From the NCBI RefSeq assembly GCF_001510895.1, contig NZ_LPWA01000120.1, positions 50,001 to 114,000 on the forward strand: a stretch of 64,000 nucleotides of DNA, in the 5' to 3' direction. Made by a program: the position numbers and the translations under genes. The notes under the pieces were generated by a model. It was not told the DNA's origin. It did no database searches and was given only the letters and a program-made list of their open reading frames with translations. Positions 48,822 to 58,084 of this stretch are shown here, piece after piece (the first letter of the stretch is position 1; every line of letters begins with the position of its first letter). The stretch comes from Mesorhizobium loti. GTDB lineage: Bacteria; Pseudomonadota; Alphaproteobacteria; Rhizobiales; Rhizobiaceae.

Positions 48822-49013
48822 ATGGCAACCACCTTCAAAGTCCTCGCCCTGGTCGTCATGGCCGCGGTCGTCGTCGTGCTGATCCGCGGCCTCGTCAACA
48901 TGATGCGAGGCGGCTCCGGCGTGACCTCCAACAAGCTGATGCAGGCGCGCGTCCTGCTGCAGGCCGTGGCCCTGGCGCTGATCCTGCTGGCCGTCTGGTT
49001 CACCCGCAAGTGA
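48822..49013 (+). CDS. twin-transmembrane protein (HIG1 domain-like)
   Basis: The 63-residue protein has two hydrophobic helices (FKVLALVVMAAVVVVLIRGL and LLQAVALALILLAVWFTRK) linked by a polar loop (MMRGGSGVTSNKLMQARV). This is the bacterial HIG1-like arrangement; relatives associate with cytochrome oxidase, though this one is untested. ATG 48822 follows GGAG at seven bases. It is 22 bases upstream of the cobalamin adenosyltransferase start, so probably in the same operon. Confidence 0.82.
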   Translation: MATTFKVLALVVMAAVVVVLIRGLVNMMRGGSGVTSNKLMQARVLLQAVALALILLAVWFTRK

Positions 49014-49035
49014 CGTTCGCTGCAAGGAGGAAGGC

Positions 49036-49617
49036 GTGGTCAGGCTCAACAAGATCTACACACGCACCGGTGACGACGGCACCACTGGTCTCGGCAGCGG
49101 CGAGCGGCGGCTGAAATCCGATCTGCGCGTCGAAGCCTATGGCACGGTGGACGAGGCCAATGCCTGCATCGGCATGGCGCGCCTCCACACCGGAGCGGAT
49201 CATCCGGCGATCGACGTCATGCTGTCGCGCATCCAGAACGACCTTTTCGACCTCGGCGCCGATCTTGCGGTGCCGGACGAGGGCAAGCCGCTCGACTATG
49301 AGCCGCTGCGCATCGTCGCCGCGCAGACCGAGCGCGTCGAAAAGGATATCGATCTTCTCAACAAGCACCTGCAGCCGCTGAAGTCGTTTGTGCTGAACGG
49401 CGGCACGCCGGCAGCAGCCGCCCTGCATCTGGCGCGCACGGTGGCGCGGCGCGCCGAGCGCGTTATGGTGGCGCTGGCGCAGGACCCGGCCGAGCACGTC
49501 AACCGTGAGGCGCTGAAATACGTCAACCGGGTCTCGGACTTCCTGTTCGTCGCCGCGCGAGCGGTCAATGACAACGGAAACGCCGACGTGCTATGGGTTC
49601 CCGGCAAGAACCGCTGA
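49036..49617 (+). CDS. cob(I)yrinic acid a,c-diamide adenosyltransferase (PduO type)
   Basis: The 193-residue enzyme makes adenosylcobalamin from cob(I)alamin and ATP. The ATP loop is IYTRTGDDGTTGLGSGERR, with YGTVDEANACIGMARL, and the late motif is LKYVNRVSDFLFVAAR. These match the trimeric PduO family rather than CobA. The start is GTG 49036 with a strong AAGGAGG site. It lies between the HIG1-like and rhomboid genes. Confidence 0.93.
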   Translation: MVRLNKIYTRTGDDGTTGLGSGERRLKSDLRVEAYGTVDEANACIGMARLHTGADHPAIDVMLSRIQNDLFDLGADLAVPDEGKPLDYEPLRIVAAQTERVEKDIDLLNKHLQPLKSFVLNGGTPAAAALHLARTVARRAERVMVALAQDPAEHVNREALKYVNRVSDFLFVAARAVNDNGNADVLWVPGKNR

Positions 49618-49642
49618 CAATCAGGTACGGCGGGAGGATCCG

Positions 49643-50451
49643 ATGTTTATCCCGCTCTACGACACCAACAGCTGCGCCACATCCGCCTGCAATATGTGAC
49701 GATAGGCCTGATCGCGGCGAATGCCCTGGTCTATCTCGCGACCACGCTTGGCGGCGAGAACTTCACCAATGCCGCGGTGCTCGGCCTCGGCTTCATCCCC
49801 TCGGTCGTCCACGACAAGGTCGAGCTATCGCCCGAATTCGTCGTCATTCCCGAAAGCCTCAGCTATCTCACCTATTCCTTCCTGCATGCCGACATCTTCC
49901 ATCTCGGCGGCAACATGTTGTTCCTGTGGGTGTTCGGCGACAATGTCGAGGACGCGCTCGGCCATATCCGCTATCTGATCTTCTACTTGGCTTGCGCGGC
50001 AGCGGGCGCGTTCTTTCAAGGCTTGGTGTCCTGGGATTCGCAGGTGCCGCTGATCGGCGCCTCCGGCGCCATCGCCGGCGTTGTTGCAGCCTACCTGATC
50101 CTTTATCCGCGGGTTAAGGTGTGGGTGCTGGCCTTCGCCCGCATCCCGCTCCGCATTCCCGCCTTCATCCCGCTCATCCTCTGGATCCTGTTCCAGATCG
50201 TGATGTTCGCCGCGGGCGGCGAGGACCAGGTTTCCTGGGCCTGCCATATCGGCGGCATCATGGCCGGCGCCGTTCTCGTTCTGGTGCTGCGCAGCCGGGG
50301 CGTGCCGCTGCTTGCCGGCGCCGACGGCGAGCCGAACCCCACGCCGAATGTCCAGGAGGTGCCCGTCCCGACCGAGCCGGGGGCAGCACCCGAAACCCCG
50401 GCGCAGTCCGCGCCGCAATGGGGCCGCGGAGCCGCATCGCCTCAGGACTGA
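49643..50451 (+). CDS. rhomboid family intramembrane serine protease, frameshifted
   Basis: The repaired product is 269 residues with about six membrane helices. The catalytic Ser is in IGASGAIAGV and the His in WACHIGGIMAG; FLHADIFHLGGNMLFLWVFG is the family's second-helix signature. The cytoplasmic C-terminal tail is Pro/Ala-rich. The first ten codons from ATG 49643 (GGGAGG site) are split from the rest because one C is missing near 49672 (AACAGCTGCGCC for AACAGCCTGCGCC). The shorter frame starting at 49696 would lose the N-terminus. Confidence 0.88.
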
Positions 50452-50615
50452 ACCGATTTGAGTGCGTCCCGCATATTGACGCGCCGGATTGCCGCCACTA
50501 CGGAAACGCCACCGTACTGGACGGATATTCCGTCCGGAATGTCGGCTTTCGACAACTCTGGCAAGGCGCACACTGCTATAGCGCGCCCGACTATCTCAGG
50601 AGAGGTGACAGGAAA

Positions 50616-51364
50616 ATGAAGATCCTTGTGCCCGTGAAGCGGGTTGTGGATGCGAACGTCAAGGTCCGGGTCAAGGCCGACGGACTGGGCGTCGAGCTCG
50701 CCAACGTCAAGATGGCGATGAACCCGTTCGACGAGATCGCGGTCGAGGAAGCGATCCGGATCAAGGAAGCCGGCAAGGCCGAGGAGATCATCGTCGTGTC
50801 GATCGGCCCGCAGCAGGCGCAGGAGACCCTGCGCACCGCTCTCGCCATGGGCGCCGACCGCGCCATCCTGGTCAAGACCGATGAGCAGACCGAGCCGCTT
50901 GGCGTCGCCAAGGTGCTGAAGGGCGTGGTGGAAGCCGAGAAGCCCGGCCTCGTCATACTCGGCAAGCAGGCGATCGACGACGATTCCAATCAGACCGGCC
51001 AGATGCTGGCGGCGCTGCTCGGCTGGGCGCAAGGCACCTTTGCTTCGAAGATCGAGCTCGGTGGCGACAAGGCCAAGGTGACGCGCGAGGTCGACGGCGG
51101 CCTGCAGACGATCGAGCTGAAGATGCCGGCGATCGTGACCGCCGACCTGCGCCTCAACCAGCCGCGCTATGCCTCGCTGCCCAACATCATGAAGGCCAAG
51201 AAGAAGCCTCTCGACGAAAAGAGCCCGGCCGACTACGGCGCCGACGTCAAGCCGCGCCTCAAGGTCATCAAGACCGAGGAGCCCGGCGGCCGCAAGGCGG
51301 GCGCAAGGTCAAGAGCGTCGCCGAGCTGGTCGAGAAGCTCAAGAACGAAGCCGGCGTTCTGTAA
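50616..51364 (+). CDS. etfB: electron transfer flavoprotein subunit beta, frameshifted
   Basis: The repaired product is 249 residues. With EtfA it carries electrons from acyl-CoA dehydrogenases to the quinone pool through ETF-QO. Conserved parts are MKILVPVKRVVDANVKVRV, MNPFDEIAVEEAIRIKEAG, and the signature LPNIMKAKKKPL. The last ~20 codons (KVKSVAELVEKLKNEAGVL) are out of frame because one C is missing near 51302 (GCGGGCGCAAGG for GCGGGCCGCAAGG). The unrepaired frame runs through into etfA and mimics a fusion. ATG 50616 follows AGGAGAGG. Confidence 0.93.
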
Positions 51365-51386
51365 GGCATCGGGAAAGGACAAGAAA

Positions 51387-52316
51387 ATGGCAATTCTCCT
51401 CATCGCCGAACACGACAACGCAAGCCTTTCCGACCAGACCGCCAAGGCGCTGTCGGCCGCTCTCCAGATCGGCTCGGATGTCGACGTGCTGGTCGCCGGC
51501 AAGGGCGCCAAGGCTGCCGCCGACGCCGCAGCCAAGCTGAAAGGTGTTCGTAAAGTGCTGCTGGCCGAGGCCGACGAGCTCGCCGAGCGCCTGGCCGAAC
51601 CGACGGCGGCACTCGTCGTCTCGCTGGCAGGCTCCTATGACACGATCGTCGCGCCAGCGACGTCCGCCGGCAAGAACATCGCGCCGCGCGTGGCAGCTCT
51701 GCTCGACGTCGCGCAGGTGTCCGAGATCATCGAGGTGGTCTCGTCGGACACTTTCAAGCGGCCGATCTATGCCGGCAACGCCATCCAGACCGTGCAGTCG
51801 ACCGACGCCAAGAAGGTGATCACGGTCCGCACCGCCTCCTTCTCGGCCGCGCCCGAAGGGGGTTCGGCTTCGGTCGAGACGGTCGGCGCCGCCGCCAATC
51901 CCGGCCTGTCCTCCTTCGTCGAGAACAAGCTCTCCGAGAACGACCGTCCCGAGCTGACCTCGGCCAAGATCATCATCTCGGGCGGCCGCGCGCTCGGCTC
52001 CTCGGAGAAGTTCCAGGAGGTGATCCTGCCCGTCGCCGACAAGCTGGGTGCCGCCGTCGGCGCGTCCCGCGCCGCGGTCGACGCCGGCTATGCCCCGAAC
52101 GACTGGCAGGTCGGCCAGACCGGCAAGGTGGTCGCCCCCGACCTCTACATTGCCGTCGGCATCTCCGGCGCCATCCAGCATCTCGCCGGCATGAAGGATT
52201 CGAAGGTCATCGTCGCCATCAACAAGGACGAAGAAGCGCCGATCTTCCAGGTTGCCGACTACGGCCTCGTCGGCGATCTCTTCGTCATCCTGCCGGAACT
52301 GCAAAAGGCGCTTTGA
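51387..52316 (+). CDS. etfA: electron transfer flavoprotein subunit alpha
   Basis: The 309-residue partner of EtfB binds FAD in its C-terminal half: IISGGRALGSSEKFQEVILP, SRAAVDAGYAPNDWQVGQTG, APDLYIAVGISGAIQHLAGM and VAINKDEEAPIFQVADYGLV. ATG 51387 (MAILLIAEHDN) lies 22 bases after the repaired etfB stop. The two are one operon ended by a strong hairpin terminator. The downstream dehydrogenase gene fits the same fatty-acid or polyhydroxybutyrate metabolism. Confidence 0.96.
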   Translation: MAILLIAEHDNASLSDQTAKALSAALQIGSDVDVLVAGKGAKAAADAAAKLKGVRKVLLAEADELAERLAEPTAALVVSLAGSYDTIVAPATSAGKNIAPRVAALLDVAQVSEIIEVVSSDTFKRPIYAGNAIQTVQSTDAKKVITVRTASFSAAPEGGSASVETVGAAANPGLSSFVENKLSENDRPELTSAKIIISGGRALGSSEKFQEVILPVADKLGAAVGASRAAVDAGYAPNDWQVGQTGKVVAPDLYIAVGISGAIQHLAGMKDSKVIVAINKDEEAPIFQVADYGLVGDLFVILPELQKAL

Positions 52317-52345
52317 CGCCTTCTGCCTCGGCATATTAAAATCCG

Positions 52346-52379
52346 AAGGGTGGGGTAGACGAAGTCTCCCCGCCCTTTT
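52346..52379 (+). terminator. Rho-independent terminator after etfA
   Basis: AAGGGTGGGG pairs with CCCCGCCCTT (one T-G pair), and AGAC pairs with GTCT inside around a GAA loop. TTTTA closes the element. It lies 30 bases after the etfA stop. Confidence 0.85.
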
Positions 52380-52407
52380 AGTTTGCGCTGCACAAAAAGC
52401 AGGCTTG

Positions 52408-52460
52408 AAGCAATTCCAAGAGTGCGCGGCGATTTTCCGCCGGGAATTGCGTGAAACAAG
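52408..52460. repeat. CAATTCC palindromic repeat, divergent copy
   Basis: AGCAATTCCAAGAGTGCGCG is followed by GATTTTCCGCCGGGAATTGC and GTGAAACAAG. The outer arms CAATTCC/GGAATTG are kept while the inner stem has drifted. It lies between the etfA terminator and the dehydrogenase gene. Confidence 0.75.
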
Positions 52461-52507
52461 AGATAGGAGCGTTTCCGTTTGGAAATGCTCCGGACGGGAT
52501 CGGGGTA

Positions 52508-53386
<879 letters not shown>

Positions 53387-53418
53387 TTTTCGCGACTGAA
53401 CTCCCTCCCGCGTGGCGT

Positions 53419-55410
53419 TCAGGATGCCGCGGCAAGCAGTAGAGACGTAGCCTCTTCCTTCGAGACTTCGTCCGGAGCTGCCGAAACGCAGCCGCGGCCG
53501 GCCGCCTTTGCGGCATAGCAGGCGGCGTCCGCTCGAGCGATGATCTCGTCCACTTCGCCGTGGTCGGCGCGGATCGGCGCGAGCCCGATGCTGGCGCCGA
53601 TCGAATGCGGGCGGCCGTCCCAGCTGAAGTTCAGGTTGCGGATGGCGTCGATGATGGAGCGTGCCGCAATTGCCGCCTGTGCCGTCGCGCCGTTCTTCAG
53701 GATGACGGCGAACTCGTCGCCGCCGAGACGGGCCACGATGTCCTCGGGGCCAAGCACGTTGCGGATCGCGGCGGCGATGCGCTTCAGCAGCGCATCGCCC
53801 GCGGCGTGACCGCCGGTGTCGTTGACCGTCTTGAAATGATCGAGGTCGACGAACATGAACTGGTGCTCGCCGCCGTTGAGACGGCACTGATCGACCAGTT
53901 CCTCCATCGTGCGCATGAAGCTCGAACGGTTGGCGAGCCCGGTCAGTGCGTCGTGGGCGGCGGCGTAAGCCAGCTGGCGCTGCAGGGCGCGCGCATCGGT
54001 GAAATCCTGGAAGACGATGACCAGCCCGCAGAACTCGTTGCGGTCATTCATGATCGGCGACACCATTTGGCGGATGCTGCAGCGCGTGTCATCGCGTCGG
54101 ATGAGAACGGCGCGGGTGTTCTGGTCGCAATGCTGGCGGTCGCCTGCCGAAGGACGGGTCAGGCCGATCCTCTGCCCGGTTTCCTCGTCGACCGGCCAAT
54201 AGACATGGCAGAGCACATTGCCCAATGCCTCGCCGGCGGCAACGCCGGTCAGCTTTTCTGCGACCGGGTTCATGAAGGTGATGCGGTTCGCGGCGTCGGT
54301 GCATATCACCGCGTCGCCGATCGACTGCAGCGTCACCCTGAGCCGCTCCTTCTCGTCGGCCAGCATGGCCGCCGAGACCTTGAGCCGTTCTTCGGCCTGC
54401 TTGCGCTCAGTGATGTCGGTCAGGCTGCCGATGGCCCGGATCAGCCGGCCTTCGCCGTCGCGCTCGATCGCCTTGCCGCGGTCGAGGATCCAGATCCAGC
54501 GGCCGTCTTTGTGGCGCATCCGGAACTCGGCCTCGAAGAAGGCTGTCTCATCGGCCAGATGCGCCCGCTCCGCCTCGGCGACGCGCTCGCGGTCGTCCGG
54601 GTGGATCATCGTCAGCCAACGGTCGGGATCACCGTCGAGCTCGCCATCATCGTAACCAAGCATCCTCACCCAGGTTTCGGAATAGGTCGTGCCGCCCTTG
54701 CGCATGTCGAGGCTCCACACGCCTTGCCCGGCGCTGGTCAGAGCAAAGTTCCAACGGGTCTCTGCCTCGGCAATGCGCGCTTCGGCCTGCTTGCGCGCAT
54801 CGATGTCCTCGATCTGCGACACAAGATAGAGTGGCCTGCCGGTCTCCTCTTCGCGGATGACCGAGCCGGCGAGCTGCGCCCAGACCGGAGTGCCGTCCTT
54901 CTTGAGGTAGCGCTTTTCGAAATGGAAGGAATCGATCTTTCCCTCCTTCAGCGCGACCATCGTCTCCCGGCCGAGCTGCAGATCGTCCGGATGCGTGATC
55001 TGGAAGAAGGTCAGCGCCTCGATTTCCGTGCGGCTGTAGCCTAGCATGGCAGCGAAGGCGGGATTGGTCTGCACGATGCGGCCGTCGAGACCGACGATAG
55101 CGACGCCGATCGCCGAATCCTCCATCGCACGGCGGAAGCGCTGTTCGCTCTCTGCGATTTGCCGATGGTCGTCCGCGATGCGGCGAATGAACAGTGCGAA
55201 AAGGAAAAGCGACGCTCCGATTGCGGCAGTCGACAGCTGCAAGCAGAACCTAAGTGCCTCGACGCTGAGTTGAATGCTCGGTGACAGAATCGATGCGGCC
55301 ACGGCAACGATGCCGGCTGTCATCAAGACGAGCACGGCGCGCTTGCCGGCCCGCGAAGCTTTCAAACTGAACCACGCCACAATGCGATCCCACCCAATGC
55401 GCAACTGCAC
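53419..55410 (-). CDS. membrane-bound PAS-PAS-PAS-GGDEF diguanylate cyclase
   Basis: The 663-residue product has two N-terminal membrane helices (about residues 25-45 and 52-75) and three PAS domains (starting near RFRRAMEDSAIGVAIVGLDG, WNFALTSAGQGVWSLDMRKG and LRVTLQSIGDAVICTDAANR). A C-terminal GGDEF domain carries the intact active site ARLGGDEFAVILKN. It should make cyclic di-GMP in response to a signal sensed by the PAS domains. No EAL domain follows, so it is a synthase only. GTG 55410 is used; no clear ribosome site. It converges on the dehydrogenase gene. Confidence 0.92.
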   Translation of the reverse strand: MQLRIGWDRIVAWFSLKASRAGKRAVLVLMTAGIVAVAASILSPSIQLSVEALRFCLQLSTAAIGASLFLFALFIRRIADDHRQIAESEQRFRRAMEDSAIGVAIVGLDGRIVQTNPAFAAMLGYSRTEIEALTFFQITHPDDLQLGRETMVALKEGKIDSFHFEKRYLKKDGTPVWAQLAGSVIREEETGRPLYLVSQIEDIDARKQAEARIAEAETRWNFALTSAGQGVWSLDMRKGGTTYSETWVRMLGYDDGELDGDPDRWLTMIHPDDRERVAEAERAHLADETAFFEAEFRMRHKDGRWIWILDRGKAIERDGEGRLIRAIGSLTDITERKQAEERLKVSAAMLADEKERLRVTLQSIGDAVICTDAANRITFMNPVAEKLTGVAAGEALGNVLCHVYWPVDEETGQRIGLTRPSAGDRQHCDQNTRAVLIRRDDTRCSIRQMVSPIMNDRNEFCGLVIVFQDFTDARALQRQLAYAAAHDALTGLANRSSFMRTMEELVDQCRLNGGEHQFMFVDLDHFKTVNDTGGHAAGDALLKRIAAAIRNVLGPEDIVARLGGDEFAVILKNGATAQAAIAARSIIDAIRNLNFSWDGRPHSIGASIGLAPIRADHGEVDEIIARADAACYAAKAAGRGCVSAAPDEVSKEEATSLLLAAAS

Positions 55411-55518
55411 GTTGCCACACTTGGCGGATCGATTTTAAGGAATGGTTGCGTGGAAGGCTGCGGCCACTCCGCTAACCGGCAAACAATTGCCGGCATGATT
55501 AAGGATCGGTGTGCGATC

Positions 55519-56157
55519 CTACCAGCGCACGAATAGCCGCCCGCCAAGCGCGCCGAGCGCCGTCAGGATGGCGACGGCAATCGTATACCAGGTGGCGACG
55601 AACAGCGGCGAATCGTCGAAGCAATGCGCGGCATAGAAGGTCGCCGCCAACCCTCCCGCCAAAAGCCCCGCGACCGCCCCGGCCAGCACCGGCTGCGTCG
55701 GCGCGCCGTAGCGCAGCATGCCGAGGAAGATCGCCAGGGGGCCGATGCCGATCAGCGGAATGAAGCTCATGCAGATCATCATGTTGGAACCCACAAGCCG
55801 TCTGCCCCAGTCGGCCTCGGGTACGACGAAAAGCTCCAGGATAACCGCCACCGCGACGAGCAATGGCGCAGCGACCATCCAGGCCATCGCCCGCTTTGTT
55901 GCCGCGCCGGGCGTCGACAGGGCGCGGATCAGCGCGAAGGCGCTGGCGGCGAGCGTGAGCGTGAAGACAAACTTCGACATAAAGCGCATCGTGTGCATGG
56001 CGGGCATGATGTCGGGGCGCGGACCGATGGTCATGAAGAAGACCACAGCCGCGATCGTCACCGCCACGCCGAAGGCCACCCACCAGGCCAGCCCCAGCGG
56101 CATCGCCTTGCTGCTTGCATCGGCGTCGAGCGCCTTGATGAGGTCCTCGGTTCTCAT
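55519..56157 (-). CDS. nrsF: NrsF family (DUF1109) anti-sigma factor, membrane
   Basis: The 212-residue protein starts with a short cytoplasmic segment (MRTEDLIKALDADASSK) and then has six membrane helices; HTMRFMSKFVFTLTLAASAF and AAHCFDDSPLFVATWYTIAV are family hallmarks. Caulobacter NrsF holds SigF inactive until heavy-metal or oxidative stress; its paired cysteines sense the signal. Here only a few cysteines remain (MMICMSF, AAHCFDD), so the same logic is likely but untested. The ATG lies one base after the sigma-factor stop, so the pair is co-translated. Confidence 0.9.
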   Translation of the reverse strand: MRTEDLIKALDADASSKAMPLGLAWWVAFGVAVTIAAVVFFMTIGPRPDIMPAMHTMRFMSKFVFTLTLAASAFALIRALSTPGAATKRAMAWMVAAPLLVAVAVILELFVVPEADWGRRLVGSNMMICMSFIPLIGIGPLAIFLGMLRYGAPTQPVLAGAVAGLLAGGLAATFYAAHCFDDSPLFVATWYTIAVAILTALGALGGRLFVRW

Positions 56158-56158
56158 G

Positions 56159-56695
56159 TCACCGTCGTCCGAACCTTTTCGCGATCGCGGCAAGGCCGCG
56201 ATGCAGCGACACCCTGACCGCCGTCTCGCTGACGCCGAGCTTGGCGGCCGTCTCGCCGATCGAATGGCCGTCGACCGAAATCGAGGAAACCACCGAACGC
56301 TGCGTCGGCGGAAGACCGTCGAGCGCCCGGTTGATGTCGCGCTCGCTGACCGTCTCCGCTTCCGGCTCGGCGAAGGTCTCAGCGATCTCGTCGATCTCGA
56401 CCTCGATGCGCCGGCCTCGCCTGCGGAAGGCGTCGATCAGCTTGAAGCGGGCGATCGCATAGACCCACGGCAGGACCGGCGCATCCTCGCGCCAGGTGTG
56501 CCGTTTGACATGAATGGCCAGCAAGGTTTCCTGCACGACATCCTCGGGGTCGACCCCGCCCTGTACGATCTTGCGCCGGACAAAGCCGCGAACGAGAGCG
56601 GCAATCCGGTGCAGAAAGTCGGCATACGCCCTTTCATTTCCCGCGATCGCGGCCCTGAACAGCCCGGAGAGTTCGGCCTCGTCCTTGCCGGTCAC
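56159..56695 (-). CDS. ECF sigma factor, SigF-like
   Basis: The 178-residue sigma factor has region 2 (ALVRGFVRRKIVQGGVDPED, then VVQETLLAIHVKRHTW and PVLPWVYAIARFKLIDAFRR) and region 4 (LPPTQRSVVSSISVDGHSIG, then ETAAKLGVSETAVRVSLHRG). It directs RNA polymerase to stress promoters and is held by the membrane NrsF protein encoded right after it. GTG 56695 begins MTGKDEAEL. A matching SigF-type promoter lies just upstream, indicating autoregulation. Confidence 0.93.
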   Translation of the reverse strand: MTGKDEAELSGLFRAAIAGNERAYADFLHRIAALVRGFVRRKIVQGGVDPEDVVQETLLAIHVKRHTWREDAPVLPWVYAIARFKLIDAFRRRGRRIEVEIDEIAETFAEPEAETVSERDINRALDGLPPTQRSVVSSISVDGHSIGETAAKLGVSETAVRVSLHRGLAAIAKRFGRR

Positions 56696-56715
56696 AAGAG
56701 TCCACTCCCCCGATT

Positions 56716-56741
56716 TTCGCGCTTTGGCGCTGATTTGTTAC
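56716..56741 (-). promoter_or_regulatory. SigF-type ECF promoter (GTAACA, 16 bases, CGAA)
   Basis: On the minus strand GTAACA (56741-56736) and CGAA (56719-56716) are separated by 16 bases. This resembles the known Caulobacter SigF pattern GTAACC-N16-CGAA. It ends 20 bases before the sigma-factor start codon and so is well placed to autoregulate the sigma/anti-sigma operon. Confidence 0.65.
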
Positions 56742-56830
56742 GTGGCAGATCAAATAATGTCCAAGCCAAAGTACCGGAAAATCACGAAAGTTTGCGGCGC
56801 GAGCGACCAATTGAAGCAGCATCGCAATGT

Positions 56831-56845
56831 TGACTATGATAATCA
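56831..56845. promoter_or_regulatory. candidate RirA iron-responsive operator (IRO box, TGA-N9-TCA)
   Basis: TGACTATGATAATCA fits the rhizobial IRO box TGA-N9-TCA bound by RirA under iron-replete conditions. It lies 52 bases upstream of the ferric iron-binding protein gene, in an AT-rich promoter region. The motif alone is short, so chance matches occur; the context supports it. Confidence 0.6.
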
Positions 56846-56897
56846 GGTATTGATAGGTGCAGCCGTGCCCGAACCCTTGTCTCCGATTTTGAGGACG

Positions 56898-57911
56898 ATG
56901 CCCATGAAACTTGCCCTTTCGACCCTTGTCGGCGCCGTCGCGCTGACAGCCAGCCTGATCGCAGCGCCGGCCCTGGCCGAGGATGCCGGCATCATCGTCT
57001 ACAATGCCCAGCATGAGAGCCTTGCCAAGGAATGGGCGAAAGGCTTCACCAAGGAAACCGGCATCAAGGTGACGCTTCGCAACGGCGGCGACAGCGACTT
57101 TTCCAACCAGATCGTCGCCGAAGGCGCAGCTTCGCCGGCCGATGTGTTCCTGACCGAAAACTCGCCGGCGATGGCGCTGGTCGAGGCGGCCGGCCTGTTC
57201 GCGCCGGTCGATGCCGACACGCTGGCGCAGGTGCCGCAGGAATACCAGCCCTCGAGCGGCAAGTGGGTGGGTGTCGCCGCCCGCAGCACCGTCTTTGTCT
57301 ACAACAAGGACAAACTGAAAGAAGACCAGCTACCCAAGTCGCTGCTCGACCTCGCAGATCCGAGCTGGAAGGGCCGTTGGGCCGCCTCGCAGGCTGGCGC
57401 CGATTTTCAGGCCATCGTCAGCGCCTTGCTCGAGCTCAAGGGTGAGGCCGCGACCACCGACTGGCTGAAGGCGATGAAGGCGAATTTTACCGCCTATAAG
57501 GGCAACAACACGGTCATGAAAGCGGTCAATGCCGGCGAGATCGAAGGCGGCGTGATATTCCACTATTACTATTTCGGCGACCAGGCGAAGACCGGCGAGA
57601 ACAGCAAGAATATCGGACAGCACTATTTCAAGAACCAGGATCCGGGCGCTTTCATATCGATTTCCGGCGGCGGCGTGCTGGCCTCGAGCAAGCATCCGAA
57701 GGAGGCCCAGGCCTTCCTGAAGTGGGTGACCGGCAAGGGCGGTCAGGAGATCTTGAAAACCGGAACCTCTTATGAATACGCGGTCGGCAAGGGTGCCGAG
57801 TCCAACCCGAAGCTGGTGCCGCTGGCCGATCTGCAGGCACCCAAGATCGATCCGACGCACCTGAACTCGAAGAAGGTCATCGACCTGATGACGCAAGCCG
57901 GCTTGCTTTAG
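56898..57911 (+). CDS. ferric iron ABC transporter, periplasmic binding protein
   Basis: The 337-residue product has a signal peptide (MKLALSTLVGAVALTASLIA then ending PALAE) and the FbpA/FutA-type iron-binding fold: IIVYNAQHESLAKEWAKGFT, DVFLTENSPAMALVEAAGLF, and a Tyr-rich ligand segment, VIFHYYYFGDQAKTG. It captures ferric iron in the periplasm. ATG 56898 or ATG 56904 may be the start; the latter sits at a better distance from GAGG. The gene is followed by a terminator and then the permease and ATPase genes. An IRO box upstream suggests RirA control. Confidence 0.92.
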   Translation: MPMKLALSTLVGAVALTASLIAAPALAEDAGIIVYNAQHESLAKEWAKGFTKETGIKVTLRNGGDSDFSNQIVAEGAASPADVFLTENSPAMALVEAAGLFAPVDADTLAQVPQEYQPSSGKWVGVAARSTVFVYNKDKLKEDQLPKSLLDLADPSWKGRWAASQAGADFQAIVSALLELKGEAATTDWLKAMKANFTAYKGNNTVMKAVNAGEIEGGVIFHYYYFGDQAKTGENSKNIGQHYFKNQDPGAFISISGGGVLASSKHPKEAQAFLKWVTGKGGQEILKTGTSYEYAVGKGAESNPKLVPLADLQAPKIDPTHLNSKKVIDLMTQAGLL

Positions 57912-57943
57912 TCCGCGTTCGTCCTAAAAGGACAACCGACCGT

Positions 57944-57985
57944 GCTCCTGCGGGAATTCGCTTTCCGCGGGAGCGTTTTTGTTTT
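57944..57985 (+). terminator. hairpin terminator or attenuator between iron-binding protein and permease genes
   Basis: GCTCCTGCGG pairs with CCGCGGGAGC (one T-G pair) around an 11-base loop, followed by GTTTTTGTTTT. It lies 32 bases past the binding-protein stop, so the binding protein is probably made in excess over the permease and ATPase. Confidence 0.8.
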
Positions 57986-58084
57986 GGAGATGGCCTCGTC
58001 GATGACGATCAGCTGCCTTTCCGGCCGCGTTCGCGGTTCATCGGATCGCCTTCCTCCGTCGAGCCTGGCGACGCATACCCCCTG

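Noticed and set aside
50121..52316. Apparent rhomboid-EtfB-EtfA fusion
   Set aside because: The join exists only because one base is missing at the end of etfB; restoring it gives two normal subunits with a proper start for etfA.
53560..55044. 494-codon open frame opposite the GGDEF gene
   Set aside because: Shadow; the PAS-GGDEF protein on the minus strand has all its motifs.
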